This document shows positions 1 to 8,688 of a stretch of 50,022 nucleotides of DNA, one piece after another. The translations under genes were made by a program, and so were the position numbers. The number at the start of each line of letters is the position of its first letter. Position 1 is the first letter of the stretch. This DNA comes from Oscillospiraceae bacterium. GTDB taxonomy: Bacteria; Bacillota; Clostridia; Oscillospirales; Oscillospiraceae. The stretch lies in NCBI GenBank assembly GCA_017516065.1, contig JAFWDQ010000009.1:1-50022 (forward strand), given 5' to 3'. The notes under the pieces are model-generated. The model was not told the DNA's origin. It made no database searches and was given only the letters and a program-made list of their open reading frames with translations.

Positions 1-681
1 CACGTTGTCGCCCACGTTGTCGGCGATGGTGGCGGGATTGCGGTGGTCGTCCTCGGGGATACCGGCCTCGACCTTACCCACGAGGTCAGCGCCCACGTCG
101 GCGGCCTTGGTGAAGATACCGCCGCCCACACGGGCAAACAGCGCCATGAAGGAAGCGCCCATGCCGAACATGACCATGGTCTGGCCGATCACGGCGGGGT
201 CGTTGATCCCGGCGATGCAGTGCAGGATGTGGAACCAGATGGACACGTCCAGGGTGCCCAGGCCCACCACGGCGAAGCCCATGACGGTACCGGAGGAGAA
301 CGCGACCCGCAGACCCTTGTTCAGGCTCTCGGAGGCGGCGTTGGCCGTCCGGGCGTTGGACTTGGTGGCGATCTTCATGCCGATCAGGCCGGCCAGCAGG
401 GACCAGATGCCGCCCGTGAGGAAGGCGAAAGGCATGAACCAGTTATCCAGGAAACCGACGGCCGCCAGGATAAGCAGGATGATAAAGACGACGAGGAAGA
501 CCTTTGCAATGGTCTTATACTGACGCTTGAGATACGCGTTCGCGCCGGACCGGATGGCGCCGGCGATCTTTTTCATGGTATCATTTCCCTCGGAGAAACG
601 AAGGACCTTCCGGCTCTGAAGCAGAGCGAACAGAAGGGCGATCGCCGCGCCGAGAAATCCGATCCAGAAAAGATTGGACAT
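1..681 (-). CDS. hppA: Membrane-bound ion-translocating pyrophosphatase, 5' part only
   Basis: This is the N-terminal 227 residues of an integral-membrane pyrophosphatase, which couples PPi hydrolysis to H+ or Na+ pumping. The gene runs off the window edge. The start is MSNLFWIGFLG, behind an AGGAGAGG ribosome site. Several hydrophobic helices follow. Near residues 190-227 is the family's cytoplasmic substrate region, with GGGIFTKAADVGADLVGKVE and IPEDDHRNPATIADNVGDNV, whose Asp and Lys residues bind Mg-PPi. The ion pumped and K+ dependence cannot be told because the diagnostic C-terminal part is missing. The gene has its own promoter and a leader of about 200 nt containing an intrinsic terminator. 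Family assignment is secure. Confidence 0.95.
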   Translation of the reverse strand, partial: MSNLFWIGFLGAAIALLFALLQSRKVLRFSEGNDTMKKIAGAIRSGANAYLKRQYKTIAKVFLVVFIILLILAAVGFLDNWFMPFAFLTGGIWSLLAGLIGMKIATKSNARTANAASESLNKGLRVAFSSGTVMGFAVVGLGTLDVSIWFHILHCIAGINDPAVIGQTMVMFGMGASFMALFARVGGGIFTKAADVGADLVGKVEAGIPEDDHRNPATIADNVGDNV

Positions 682-770
682 AACAGACCCTCTCCTTTTT
701 CATTTTATGCGCCCCCCGGGCAAACGGCGGCGGCGGATCAAACGGGCGGAACCGCCTGCGTGCATAGCGC

Positions 771-803
771 AAAAAGCCGGGAATCCATCTGTCTTCCGGC
801 TTT
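771..803 (-). terminator. Intrinsic terminator inside the hppA leader (attenuator candidate)
   Basis: On the minus strand AAAGCCGG pairs with CCGGCTTT around a 15-nt loop and is followed by a run of T. It lies downstream of the hppA promoter and about 90 nt upstream of the hppA start codon, so it would stop transcripts before the gene. Confidence 0.6.
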
Positions 804-886
804 CACAGCGCATCGCTCACAGAGCGTTCCGGGCGTTCGCCTCCGGCGTTTCCGTCGCGGTTTCCCCCTGCGCATTGGTATGTTAC
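804..886 (-). promoter_or_regulatory. Structured 5' leader of hppA, possible riboswitch
   Basis: The predicted transcript starts near 886. A hairpin CGCTC-TGT-GAGCG (814-826), a GGCG-AA-CGCC hairpin near 830-845, and a possible closing helix between 869-874 and 808-813 precede the terminator at 771-803. This is the arrangement of an aptamer followed by an expression platform. It was compared from memory with the cobalamin, c-di-GMP-I, c-di-AMP and M-box consensus elements and matches none convincingly. The rest of this roughly 340-base gap holds only the promoter and, near 985-1012, a GATGGACCG/CGGTCCATC inverted repeat without a good T tract. Confidence 0.4.
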
Positions 887-892
887 CTACAC

Positions 893-922
893 ATATTACC
901 CCATTTGAGGCTGTTTTTGCAA
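893..922 (-). promoter_or_regulatory. Sigma-A-type promoter of hppA
   Basis: TTGCAA (917-922), an 18-base spacer and TAATAT (893-898) on the minus strand. The local sequence is AT-rich compared with its surroundings. Confidence 0.6.
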
Positions 923-1025
923 GTATTTTAACGAAATTTGTTCATCTCGGAAAAAGTCTGCCGTTTTGCACGAAGATGGACCGTCCCTTCCCGGTCCGGT
1001 CCATCATTTTGCCAGCAAATCCGGC

Positions 1026-1412
1026 CTACGTCTTTCGGAAAAACACTTCTCTGCAGTGGGGACAGGTGACCCGCAGCTTCCCCTTCCCCTTCGGCAGGCG
1101 GACGGTGCCGCCGCAGCCGGGGCACCTGTAATAGCGGTACGTCTTCCGGTCCCGCCAGCGCATCCGCCACAGGGGGACGGCCAGGAACAGCCGTCGGTAC
1201 AGGCCCATAAGCCACCGGTTTTCACGGCTGCGCCTGTCAAAATTTTTCGAGAACGCCCGGAAGACCAGGACGGCGAAGACCACCGCCGCCGGGATCAGCA
1301 CCGGCCGCCACCGCTGGCCGAAGGCCACCAGGATCACCGTTAAAAACAGCAGGGTGATGTTCAGCGCGTCCATTCCGTTGCGGCCCTCGAACATGCCCCG
1401 TCTCCCGTACAT
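1026..1412 (-). CDS. Small membrane protein with C-terminal zinc ribbon, function unknown
   Basis: A 128-residue protein. Residues about 15-55 form one or two hydrophobic segments (ITLLFLTVILVAFG, LIPAAVVFAVLVF). A basic linker rich in Arg follows, then a C-terminal zinc ribbon with CPGCGG and CPHC as the two Cys pairs, about 20 residues apart. The start is preceded by GAGAGGAGG at good spacing. It begins 13 bases after the recG stop, so it is probably the last gene of the flavoprotein-recG unit. Membrane-anchored zinc ribbons of this sort are common and mostly uncharacterised in clostridia; no function is proposed. Confidence 0.8.
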   Translation of the reverse strand: MYGRRGMFEGRNGMDALNITLLFLTVILVAFGQRWRPVLIPAAVVFAVLVFRAFSKNFDRRSRENRWLMGLYRRLFLAVPLWRMRWRDRKTYRYYRCPGCGGTVRLPKGKGKLRVTCPHCREVFFRKT

Positions 1413-1425
1413 GACGCGCCTCCTC

Positions 1426-3459
1426 TCAGTTAAATCGCTCGCCGCTGTCCCGGAACAGCGTCTCGATGCGCTCCTTTGTGTGCCGGTTCTCCGGCCGCGA
1501 CAGGGTCGGATCCTCCGCCAGCAGGTCCTCCGCCGCCTCTCTGGCCTCCTGAAGGAGCCGCACGTCTCCCGCCAGATCGGCGATGCGGAGCTCCGGCAGG
1601 CCGTGCTGCCGGGAGCCGAAGAAGTCGCCGGGTCCCCGGAGCTTCAGGTCTTCCTCGGCGATGGCGAAGCCGTCGTTGGTGGAACAGAAAGCCTGCAGCC
1701 GGGCTTTCGTCTCCGGATTTCCATGGTCCGAGACCAGCACGCAGTACGACTCATGGGTCCCGCGGCCCACACGGCCGCGAAGCTGATGGAGCTGGGACAG
1801 GCCGAATCGCTCGGCGTTCTCCACGATCATCAGGGAGGCGTTGGGCACATCCACCCCCACCTCCACCACGGTGGTGCAGACCAGCAGATCGCTCTCCCCG
1901 GCGGCGAAGGCGGCCATGACGGCTCCCTTGTCCTTCATCTTGCCGTGGAGCAGAGCCACCCGCCGGTGGGGGAACACCTGCTTCTGAAGGGTTTTTGCAT
2001 AGTCCGTCACGTTTTTCAGGTCCTCTGACTCCTCCACGGCGGGACAGACCACGAATACCTGCCGGCCCGCCTCCATCTGCTTCTCGGCAAAGCCATAGAG
2101 TCTCTGCCGCTTGCTCTCGTTCACCAGATAGGTGGCCACGGGCTTTCTGCCCGGTGGCAGCTCGTCCAGGATCGATACGTCCAGCTCTCCGTACAGCAGC
2201 AGCGCCAGGGTCCGGGGGATGGGCGTGGCGGACAGGACCAGCACATGGGGCCGGACCCCTTTCTCCGCCAGCGTGTTGCGCTGGGCAACGCCGAAACGGT
2301 GCTGCTCGTCGGTGATCACGAGCCCCGGATTCCGGAACGTCACATCCGCCGTCAGCAGCGCATGGGTACCGATGACCAGCGCCGCATCTCCCAGGGCCAG
2401 GGCCTCCAGAACGGCCCGCCGTTCCCCGGCGCGGAGGGTCCCGGTGAGAAGGACACAGCGGAGCCCCAGCTTCTCCAGCAGAGGTGCAAGGGTCTCATAA
2501 TGCTGCCGGGCCAGGATCTCCGTGGGGGCCATCAGGGCGGACTGGAAGCCGTTTTGGGCCGCCAGCCAGACGCACCCCGCCGCCGCTACGGTCTTGCCGC
2601 TGCCCACGTCCCCCTGGATCAGCCGGTTCATGGGATAGCCGGAAACCATGTCTGCCGCCGCCTGCTCAATGACCCGCCGCTGGGCCCCGGTGGGGGCAAA
2701 GGGCAGGGCGTCGTAGAAGGGCGCAAAGTCCCGCTCCGTCATCTTCGGCCCCGGCAGCAGCACCCGCCGCCGCTTGAGGGCCGACAGGCCCGCGGAGAGG
2801 AAAAACAGCTCCTCAAAGATCAGCCGCCGCCGGGCGGTGGCCAGCTCCTCATAGGAGGGGGGACGGTGGATGGTCTCCAGGGCAAAGCCGTTATGGGCCA
2901 GCCGATATTTCTGCCGCAGCCGGTCGGGGAGCGGATCCGGCGGCAGCTGGACGCGATCCAGGGCGTCCCGGATCAGGCGGCCCAGCTGGAGGCTGGACAG
3001 CCCCGCCGTACAGCGGTAGACCGGCACGATGCACCGGGTGACCTGCCCGGAGGCGCTCTCCTCCTCAAAGACGGGATTGGTCATGGTCCTCCGGCCTGCG
3101 GAGCCCTCCACCCGTCCGAAGAAGATGTAGGTGTGGTTTTCCTTCAGCGCATTGCGGACATAGCTCTGGTTGAAAAAGGTCACCTCGCAGCCGCCGCTCT
3201 CGTCCACGATACGGACCTTGCACAGATCCATCCCTCTGCGGATATGGACGGCCTTCGGCGCCCCTGCCGTCACGGCCCGGATACAGACCGGCATATCGGC
3301 GGGGGCGTCTTTGAGCAGACAGATCTGCCGCCTGTCCTCGTAGGCACGGGGATACCACTGGATCAGATCCCCTGCCGTCCGCAGGCCGAGCTTTTCCAGC
3401 TGCCGGGCCCGGGCGTCTCCCACGCCCCGAAGGCTCCGGACATCGGTGTCGAAGGTCAC
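1426..3459 (-). CDS. recG: ATP-dependent DNA helicase RecG
   Basis: RecG remodels stalled replication forks and branch-migrates Holliday junctions. The protein has 677 residues, the usual length. An N-terminal wedge/OB region is followed by a superfamily 2 helicase core: Walker A GDVGSGKT near residue 286, a DEQH box near 385, and motif VI QLRGRVGRG near 561. The C-terminal DLKLRGPGDFFGSRQHG is typical of RecG. The start codon is GTG, one base after the TAA of the upstream flavoprotein gene, with no strong ribosome site of its own, which suggests translational coupling. Identification is firm; the exact start is less so. Confidence 0.97.
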   Translation of the reverse strand: MTFDTDVRSLRGVGDARARQLEKLGLRTAGDLIQWYPRAYEDRRQICLLKDAPADMPVCIRAVTAGAPKAVHIRRGMDLCKVRIVDESGGCEVTFFNQSYVRNALKENHTYIFFGRVEGSAGRRTMTNPVFEEESASGQVTRCIVPVYRCTAGLSSLQLGRLIRDALDRVQLPPDPLPDRLRQKYRLAHNGFALETIHRPPSYEELATARRRLIFEELFFLSAGLSALKRRRVLLPGPKMTERDFAPFYDALPFAPTGAQRRVIEQAAADMVSGYPMNRLIQGDVGSGKTVAAAGCVWLAAQNGFQSALMAPTEILARQHYETLAPLLEKLGLRCVLLTGTLRAGERRAVLEALALGDAALVIGTHALLTADVTFRNPGLVITDEQHRFGVAQRNTLAEKGVRPHVLVLSATPIPRTLALLLYGELDVSILDELPPGRKPVATYLVNESKRQRLYGFAEKQMEAGRQVFVVCPAVEESEDLKNVTDYAKTLQKQVFPHRRVALLHGKMKDKGAVMAAFAAGESDLLVCTTVVEVGVDVPNASLMIVENAERFGLSQLHQLRGRVGRGTHESYCVLVSDHGNPETKARLQAFCSTNDGFAIAEEDLKLRGPGDFFGSRQHGLPELRIADLAGDVRLLQEAREAAEDLLAEDPTLSRPENRHTKERIETLFRDSGERFN

Positions 3460-3460
3460 C

Positions 3461-5038
3461 TTAATGACCCCACAACAGCAGGGATTTCTTCCCGCCGTCT
3501 TTCTCCCGCTGCACGCTCTTTCTCGCCATGGCCCCCTCCTGATTCAGGACCCGGAGGATGGCGAACTTGCCCTGGGAGGCCGCCGCCGCCAGTCCGCCGG
3601 GCGGGCTGAGCCACTGGCTGGCCACGATGAGATTGTCGATGGTGAAGCCGATGGCGGGCGGATAGGGGTTCCGGATGGATTTCTTGGACACGGTGAAGGC
3701 CTTCGGCCAGCCCCGGTAGGAGGCCAGCCGCTTCTGATAGGAGGCGGGCGTCCAGGTGTCCAGCAGCGTCAGCTTGCCCCTGTATTCCGGGAACCGCTCC
3801 TCCACCAGACCCATGGCGGCTTTCGCCAGAGTTTCCTTTTTCTCTTTATATTTCTCCGGCTCATCCTGCAGCAGCGCCTTCCAGTCGTCGTAGGCGTCCT
3901 CCGTCAGATCGATGGAGATCTGAAGGATCTGCTTCCCCTCCGGAGCGAAATCCGGCTCATGGGAGAAGGTCCGCACCGTCATACGGCTTCCCATCCAGAT
4001 CTCGTCCATCTCATCCCGGATATCCGAGCAGTCCAGCACCACGGTGCCGCCCACAACGTCCTCGGCACAGTCCACGGCAAAGGCCGCCTGGAACATGCCG
4101 TAGATCAGATAGGATTCCGGCTCCTCGTACATGCCCCGCATCACCGGGTGCATATCCAGCAGGTCCAGCATCCGGCCGAAGGTGACGGCGGGATCGCAGG
4201 CGGCCACGATGAAGTCCGCCGGCACAAAGCCGCCGCTCTCCAGCACCACGCCGGTGCCCAGTTCGCCCTCGTGGATGATCTCCTCCACGGGCGTGTTCAG
4301 GAAGTATCTTCCTCCCAGCTTCTCAAACCGCTGACGCATCCGGTCGATCATGGCCCGGGAGCCGCCCCTGGGCACGCCGCCATCGCCGGAGATATAGGCG
4401 CCGTATGTCATGGCAAAGCTCTGGGCCAGAGCCTCCGGCGGGCACAGATCGGCGATCAGCTGCCGGATCAGGGGGTGCTTGAAGGTCAGCATCAGATCCA
4501 GGATATCCTGTCCCCGATAGTGCTTGCACAGCTTGTTGGTGGCCTTCAGGTCGGACTTTATCTTCCGATAGCCCGCCATATTGGTCAGCTCCGGGGGATG
4601 GTCCGCGGGATAGGGGTCGTTCTTCACGGCCCTGCACCACTGCATCAGCTCCCGGATGGGCGCGGCGTCCTCCGGAGACAGGGCCAGCAACTCCCGCTCG
4701 GTCCGGTCCGGGTCCAGCCACAGGGAGGCTCTCTCCCCGTCCAGCTCCGAGGTCAGCAGGGGATCGGGGCGGAAGACCTCGATGTCGTCCCCCAGGGCGC
4801 CCACGGTCTCCCAGATCTTGTACAGCTCCGAGCCCGGCTTGGTGCCCCGCATCCAGCGGATGCAGTTATCGATATGGTATCCCTCCCGGTCCCAGCCGCT
4901 GCAGGCGCCGCCCAGGGTGGAGTACTTTTCGTACAGAGTCACGTCGAAGTTGGCCCAGCAGGCGTAGATGCCCGCCGTCAGGCCCGCCACGCCGCCGCCG
5001 ATGATCACGACACGCTTTCGTTCTGTCAGTTCATTCAT
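3461..5038 (-). CDS. FAD-dependent oxidoreductase of the phytoene desaturase/amine oxidase family
   Basis: 525 residues. The N-terminus carries a Rossmann dinucleotide-binding motif, VVIIGGGVAGLTAGIYA (residues about 9-25), followed by an acidic strand end (LYEKYSTLGGACSGW) as in CrtI-like flavoproteins. The C-terminal part has the second FAD motif region, QWLSPPGGLAAAASQGKFAI. Clostridial members are usually annotated only as NAD(P)/FAD-dependent oxidoreductase; no carotenoid genes are nearby, so carotenoid synthesis is not implied. The start MNELTERK was chosen because the Rossmann fold begins right after it and the longer frame upstream runs through the promoter. First gene of the unit that includes recG. 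Confidence 0.85.
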   Translation of the reverse strand: MNELTERKRVVIIGGGVAGLTAGIYACWANFDVTLYEKYSTLGGACSGWDREGYHIDNCIRWMRGTKPGSELYKIWETVGALGDDIEVFRPDPLLTSELDGERASLWLDPDRTERELLALSPEDAAPIRELMQWCRAVKNDPYPADHPPELTNMAGYRKIKSDLKATNKLCKHYRGQDILDLMLTFKHPLIRQLIADLCPPEALAQSFAMTYGAYISGDGGVPRGGSRAMIDRMRQRFEKLGGRYFLNTPVEEIIHEGELGTGVVLESGGFVPADFIVAACDPAVTFGRMLDLLDMHPVMRGMYEEPESYLIYGMFQAAFAVDCAEDVVGGTVVLDCSDIRDEMDEIWMGSRMTVRTFSHEPDFAPEGKQILQISIDLTEDAYDDWKALLQDEPEKYKEKKETLAKAAMGLVEERFPEYRGKLTLLDTWTPASYQKRLASYRGWPKAFTVSKKSIRNPYPPAIGFTIDNLIVASQWLSPPGGLAAAASQGKFAILRVLNQEGAMARKSVQREKDGGKKSLLLWGH

Positions 5039-5092
5039 ACCGGTCCGCTCCGCCTGCCGGCGAAGCTCCCTCCTTTGGCTCGTGATGAAACT

Positions 5093-5121
5093 ATTATACC
5101 CCCGACCGGATTTCATGGCAA
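5093..5121 (-). promoter_or_regulatory. Sigma-A promoter of the flavoprotein-recG unit
   Basis: TTGCCA (5116-5121), 17 bases, then a perfect TATAAT (5093-5098), minus strand. The transcript would start about 45 nt before the flavoprotein start codon. Confidence 0.85.
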
Positions 5122-5158
5122 GCACAATTCCCCTCGCCCGGCGTCCGGCCGGATGCCG

Positions 5159-5195
5159 AAAAAAACGGAGGAACAGAACGCTGTTCCTCCGTTTC
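5159..5195 (-). terminator. Terminator of the serC-serA operon
   Basis: A 14-bp perfect stem (5163-5176 with 5181-5194), 4-nt loop, followed on the minus strand by a run of seven T. It lies just after the serA stop. Confidence 0.9.
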
Positions 5196-5210
5196 GGTGT
5201 TCTCTTTGAC

Positions 5211-6380
5211 TCAGAACTGCACCCTGCGCACCCGGATGATGCCGTCCACGGCCTTGAGCTCCTCATAGACTTTTTCGGACATGGGGGTGTTGATGTCCAG
5301 AATGGTGTAGGCGATATCCTTCCGGGACTTGTTGAGCATGGTCTCCACGTTGATGTGCTCTGCGGAGAGCAGGTTGGTGATGGAGGCCAGCATATTGGGG
5401 ATATTCCGGTGGAAAACACAGACCCGGGCGTCGGTGGTGGGGGTCATCTCCACGGTGGGCATATTCACGCTGTTGCGGATATTGCCGTAGAGCAGGTAAT
5501 CCCGCAGCTCCTCGGCGGCCATCTGGGCGCAGTTGTCCTCGCTCTCGGGGGTGGAGGCGCCCAGATGGGGGATCGCCACCACGTTTTTGCCGGTCATGAT
5601 CTTGTTGTTGGGGAAGTCGGTGACGTACCGGGCCACCTTGCCGGACTCCAGGGCCGCCAGCATGGCGTCGTCGTCCACCAGCTCGCCCCGGGCCAGATTC
5701 AGGACCCGCACGCCCTGCTTCATCATGGCAAAGGCCTTCTCATCCAGCGTGCCCCGGGTGGAGTCCATCAGGGGCAGGTGCAGGGTGATATAGTCGCAGG
5801 TCTTGAAGATGGTCTCCATATCGAAGACACGGTGGACGGAGCGGGACAGGTCCAGAGCGTACTCCACGGACAGATAGGGGTCGTAGCCGTATACGGTCAT
5901 GCCCAGCTTGGTGGCCAGGCTGGCCAGCTTGCCGCCCACGGCGCCCAGGCCGATGACGCCCAGGCTCTTACCGGTGAGTTCGGGACCGGTGAAGGCGCTC
6001 TTGCCCTTCTCCACCACGGCCGCCACATCCTCGCCGGCGGCGTACTGATCCCACACCCAGCGGGAGCCGCCGATGATGTCACGGGATGCAAGCAGCAGGG
6101 CGCAGATACCCAGCTCCTTGACGGCGTTGGAGTTGGCGCCGGGGCTGTTGAACACAACGATGCCCGCCTCGGTGCAGCGGTCGACGGGGATATTGTTCAC
6201 GCCGGCGCCGGCACGGGCAATGGCCCGCAGGTTCTTCGGGAACACGTAGTCGTGGAGCTTATAGGAGCGCAGCAGGATGCCGTCGGGCTGCTCGATGTCC
6301 TCTCCGACGGTGAACAGGGCGGGGTCCAGCTCATCCAGGCCCAACTGGCTGATTTTATTGAAGGTCTTGATCTGATACAT
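5211..6380 (-). CDS. serA: D-3-phosphoglycerate dehydrogenase
   Basis: First step of serine synthesis: 3-phosphoglycerate is oxidised to 3-phosphohydroxypyruvate with NAD+. The protein has 389 residues, the short clostridial form lacking the intervening domain of long SerA. Substrate-domain signature RAGAGVNNIPVDRCTEAGI near residue 60. NAD-binding GLGAVGGKLA near 145. Catalytic Arg in NLARGELVDD and catalytic His in PHLGASTPESEDN. The C-terminal 70-80 residues form an ACT domain (VCVFHRNIPNMLASITNLLS), which suggests feedback control by serine. It lies 84 bases downstream of serC on the same transcript. Confidence 0.96.
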   Translation of the reverse strand: MYQIKTFNKISQLGLDELDPALFTVGEDIEQPDGILLRSYKLHDYVFPKNLRAIARAGAGVNNIPVDRCTEAGIVVFNSPGANSNAVKELGICALLLASRDIIGGSRWVWDQYAAGEDVAAVVEKGKSAFTGPELTGKSLGVIGLGAVGGKLASLATKLGMTVYGYDPYLSVEYALDLSRSVHRVFDMETIFKTCDYITLHLPLMDSTRGTLDEKAFAMMKQGVRVLNLARGELVDDDAMLAALESGKVARYVTDFPNNKIMTGKNVVAIPHLGASTPESEDNCAQMAAEELRDYLLYGNIRNSVNMPTVEMTPTTDARVCVFHRNIPNMLASITNLLSAEHINVETMLNKSRKDIAYTILDINTPMSEKVYEELKAVDGIIRVRRVQF

Positions 6381-6464
6381 AGCTCTCTCTCCTCAAGGGA
6401 ACACAGCGTGCCCGCCGCAGCGGCGGCCGCCCGTGTCCTGCAATATAAAATTTGATGTCGGTTC

Positions 6465-7550
6465 TCAGTTGTTCTTGTCGAAAGCGCGGATGGCGTCGGC
6501 CAGCTTCTCCGCACCCTCCATGGGCATGGCGTTGTAGATGGACGCGCGCATACCGCCCACGGTCCGGTAGCCCTTCACGTTCTGCAGACCGGCCTCGCCG
6601 GCAAAGGCGATGAAGGCCTTGTCCATCTCGTCGCTCTCAGTGCGGAAGGTGACGTTCATCCGGGACCGGGCCTCGGGCTCCGCCAGCGCGCGGAACAGCC
6701 GGGAGGAGTCGATGGCGTCGTAGATGACGGCGGCCTTCTTGGCGTTGCGCTGGGCAATGGCCTCCAGTCCGCCCAGGCTCTCGATCCACTCCAGCACCAG
6801 GCCGAGGATGTAGATATTGTAGCAGGGCGGCGTGTTGTGCATGGAGTCGCCCTTGATCTGGGCGGCATAGTCCAGCATCACGGGGGTGAAGGGCAGGGCG
6901 TTCCCGGCCAGATCCTCACGGACGATGACGATGGTCAGACCGGCGGGAGCCATGTTCTTCTGGGCGCCGGCGTAGATCACGCCGTACTTGGACACGTCGA
7001 AGGGCCGGGAGTACATGTTGGAGGACATGTCGCACACCAGGGTCTTGCCGCCCACGTCGGGAACGTAGTTCCACTCGGTGCCGTAGACGGTGTTGTTGCA
7101 GCAGTAGTGGACGTAGGCCGCGCCGGGATCCAGCACCAGATCGCTCTGCTTGGGGATATAGGTATGCTGCCGGTCGGCGGTGTCGTAGGCGATACTGATC
7201 TCGCCGTACTTCTTCGCCTCGTCGGCGGCCTTCTTGGAGAACTGACCGGTGATGATATAGTCGGCCTTCCCGGCGGGGGCGATCAGGTTCATGGGCACCG
7301 CGGCGAACTGGGTGGTGGCGCCGCCCTGCAGGAACAGGACCTTATAGTTGTCGGGAATGTTGCCGATCTTCCGGAACCGGGCCATGACATCCTCGAAGAT
7401 CTTCAGATAGGTCTTGCTGCGGTGGCTCATCTCCATGACGGACATGCCGGACCCGTTGTAGTTGGTGATCTCACTTCCGGCGCGCTGGAGCACCTCCAGG
7501 GGCAGCATGGCCGGACCTGCGGAAAAGTTAAAGACTCGATCGTTTGCCAT
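6465..7550 (-). CDS. serC: Phosphoserine aminotransferase
   Basis: Second step of serine synthesis: a PLP-dependent transfer of an amino group from glutamate to 3-phosphohydroxypyruvate. 361 residues, the normal length. The N-terminus has FNFSAGPAMLPLEVLQRA, the SerC signature. The PLP lysine is in YAGAQKNMAPAG. The C-terminus has RTVGGMRASIYNAMP, binding substrate phosphate and carboxylate. The start ATG follows GTGAGG. First gene of serC-serA, with a sigma-A promoter just upstream. No serB is present in the window. Confidence 0.97.
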   Translation of the reverse strand: MANDRVFNFSAGPAMLPLEVLQRAGSEITNYNGSGMSVMEMSHRSKTYLKIFEDVMARFRKIGNIPDNYKVLFLQGGATTQFAAVPMNLIAPAGKADYIITGQFSKKAADEAKKYGEISIAYDTADRQHTYIPKQSDLVLDPGAAYVHYCCNNTVYGTEWNYVPDVGGKTLVCDMSSNMYSRPFDVSKYGVIYAGAQKNMAPAGLTIVIVREDLAGNALPFTPVMLDYAAQIKGDSMHNTPPCYNIYILGLVLEWIESLGGLEAIAQRNAKKAAVIYDAIDSSRLFRALAEPEARSRMNVTFRTESDEMDKAFIAFAGEAGLQNVKGYRTVGGMRASIYNAMPMEGAEKLADAIRAFDKNN

Positions 7551-7628
7551 TTGAAAAACCTCACTTCACACCAAATCGGGCGCTGGCCCGATCCGAAAAT
7601 AGTAAAAATGCAATTACTTTATTTGTTT

Positions 7629-7657
7629 ACTTTATAACGACGAAGCGATAAAGTCAA
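7629..7657 (-). promoter_or_regulatory. Promoter of serC-serA
   Basis: TTGACT (7652-7657), 17 bases, TAAAGT (7629-7634); an overlapping TATAAA at 7631-7636 gives a 15-base alternative. A short inverted repeat (ATCGGGC/GCCCGAT) lies in the leader near 7575-7595. The rest of the roughly 410-base serC-mtnN gap holds the divergent mtnN promoter and its leader. Confidence 0.75.
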
Positions 7658-7796
7658 GAGCAAGAGAGCCGAAACCGCATCGATTTTCAGCGTAAAATCC
7701 CGCCCCTGAGAGGAAAAATAACCAAAAAAAGCCCCCGGGCGCTGTGTTCTCTCTGAAAACACTTGCCCGTCTTCTGCGGACACGCGGCGGCTCCGG

Positions 7797-7825
7797 TTGC
7801 ATTCCCCGGGCCTTCGTGGTACAAT
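7797..7825 (+). promoter_or_regulatory. Promoter of mtnN
   Basis: TTGCAT (7797-7802), 17 bases, TACAAT (7820-7825). The leader to the mtnN start is about 130 nt and contains a perfect 16-nt palindrome, TGCGGCAGCTGCCGCA, near 7871-7886. Confidence 0.7.
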
Positions 7826-7962
7826 GTCAGCGCAAAAATGCGGGCCGGTGTTCGGCGCCTCCGGGAAGGAGTGCGGCAGCTGCCGCAGTCTGAGCCTGTC
7901 CGCCGCTCAGCTGGAGGCGGCCCGCTATCGGAAAAAACTGTTGGAGAAAGGAAGAGGCCGCT

Positions 7963-8670
7963 ATGCCTACGAAGTATAAGACCATCGGCATCATCGGCGC
8001 CATGGGCGTGGAGGTACAGCTGCTGCGCAGCATGATGACGGAGCCGCAGTCGGAGACCGTCAGCGGCGTGGAGTACATCACCGGCCGGCTGGCAGGGCGT
8101 GACGTCGTTCTGGCCAAATGCGGCGTGGGCAAGGTCTTCGCGGCCCTCTGCACCCAGACCATGTTCCTGCGCTATCACCCGGACTGCGTCATCAATCTGG
8201 GCGTGGCCGGGGCCCTGGGCGGCGGTCTGAGGATCGGCGACGCCGCCGTGGCCGATCAGGTGGTCCAGCACGATATGGATACCTCCGCCGTGGGCGACCC
8301 CGTGGGTCTGATCTCCGGCATCAACAAGATCTTTCTCCCCTGCACCCCCGCCATCGCGGACCTGCTCCGGTCCGGGGCCGAGGCCCTGGGCCTCAACTGC
8401 GCCGTGGGCACCATCGCCTCCGGGGACCGCTTCGTCTGCCAGGCCAAGGACCGGCAGAGCATCGCCCGGCAGTTCGGGGCCATCGCCTGCGAGATGGAGG
8501 CCGCCGCCGTGGTGCATGTGTGTTATGTAAACCAGACGGACTGCGGCGCCATCCGGGTCATCTCCGACAGCGGGGATGAGGACGCCACGGAAGATTACGC
8601 TACCTTTGTCCGGCACGCCGCCGACCGGGCCGCCCGGATCCTGCTCTACGTTCTGGAGCACATCGACTGA
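7963..8670 (+). CDS. mtnN: 5'-methylthioadenosine/S-adenosylhomocysteine nucleosidase
   Basis: It cleaves the glycosidic bond of MTA and SAH, recycling products of SAM-dependent reactions and feeding the activated methyl cycle. 235 residues, the usual length. IGIIGAMGVEVQLL is the N-terminal family signature with the first catalytic Glu. CGVGKVFAA binds substrate. CEMEAAAVVHVC holds the ribose-binding Met-Glu pair. RVISDSGDEDA contains the catalytic Asp (usually SDxAD; here SDSGDED, a small variation). AAGGAAGAGG precedes the ATG. Monocistronic, with its own promoter and a strong terminator. Confidence 0.94.
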   Translation: MPTKYKTIGIIGAMGVEVQLLRSMMTEPQSETVSGVEYITGRLAGRDVVLAKCGVGKVFAALCTQTMFLRYHPDCVINLGVAGALGGGLRIGDAAVADQVVQHDMDTSAVGDPVGLISGINKIFLPCTPAIADLLRSGAEALGLNCAVGTIASGDRFVCQAKDRQSIARQFGAIACEMEAAAVVHVCYVNQTDCGAIRVISDSGDEDATEDYATFVRHAADRAARILLYVLEHID

Positions 8671-8688
8671 GTTCCCCCAACCGTTTCA

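Noticed and set aside
804-886. Cobalamin or c-di-GMP riboswitch before hppA
   Set aside because: Isolated stretches (GGGGGAAACC, CCGGAAGACAG) recall parts of these consensus sequences, but the B12 box and the CAAAGCC core are missing.
985-1012. Terminator after the zinc-ribbon gene
   Set aside because: The GATGGACCG/CGGTCCATC hairpin is good, but no T run follows on the minus strand; left as an unassigned inverted repeat.
43-1131. A 362-codon open frame on the plus strand
   Set aside because: It lies opposite the pyrophosphatase gene, its leader and the zinc-ribbon gene, has no family resemblance, and is a product of high GC content.
3446-5209. A 587-codon plus-strand frame opposite the flavoprotein gene
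   Set aside because: No domain, no ribosome site, and antisense to an FAD-binding protein with an evident promoter.
7797-7979. A 60-codon open frame in the mtnN leader
   Set aside because: It overlaps the promoter and the mtnN start and lacks a ribosome site; the palindrome there suggests leader structure rather than coding.
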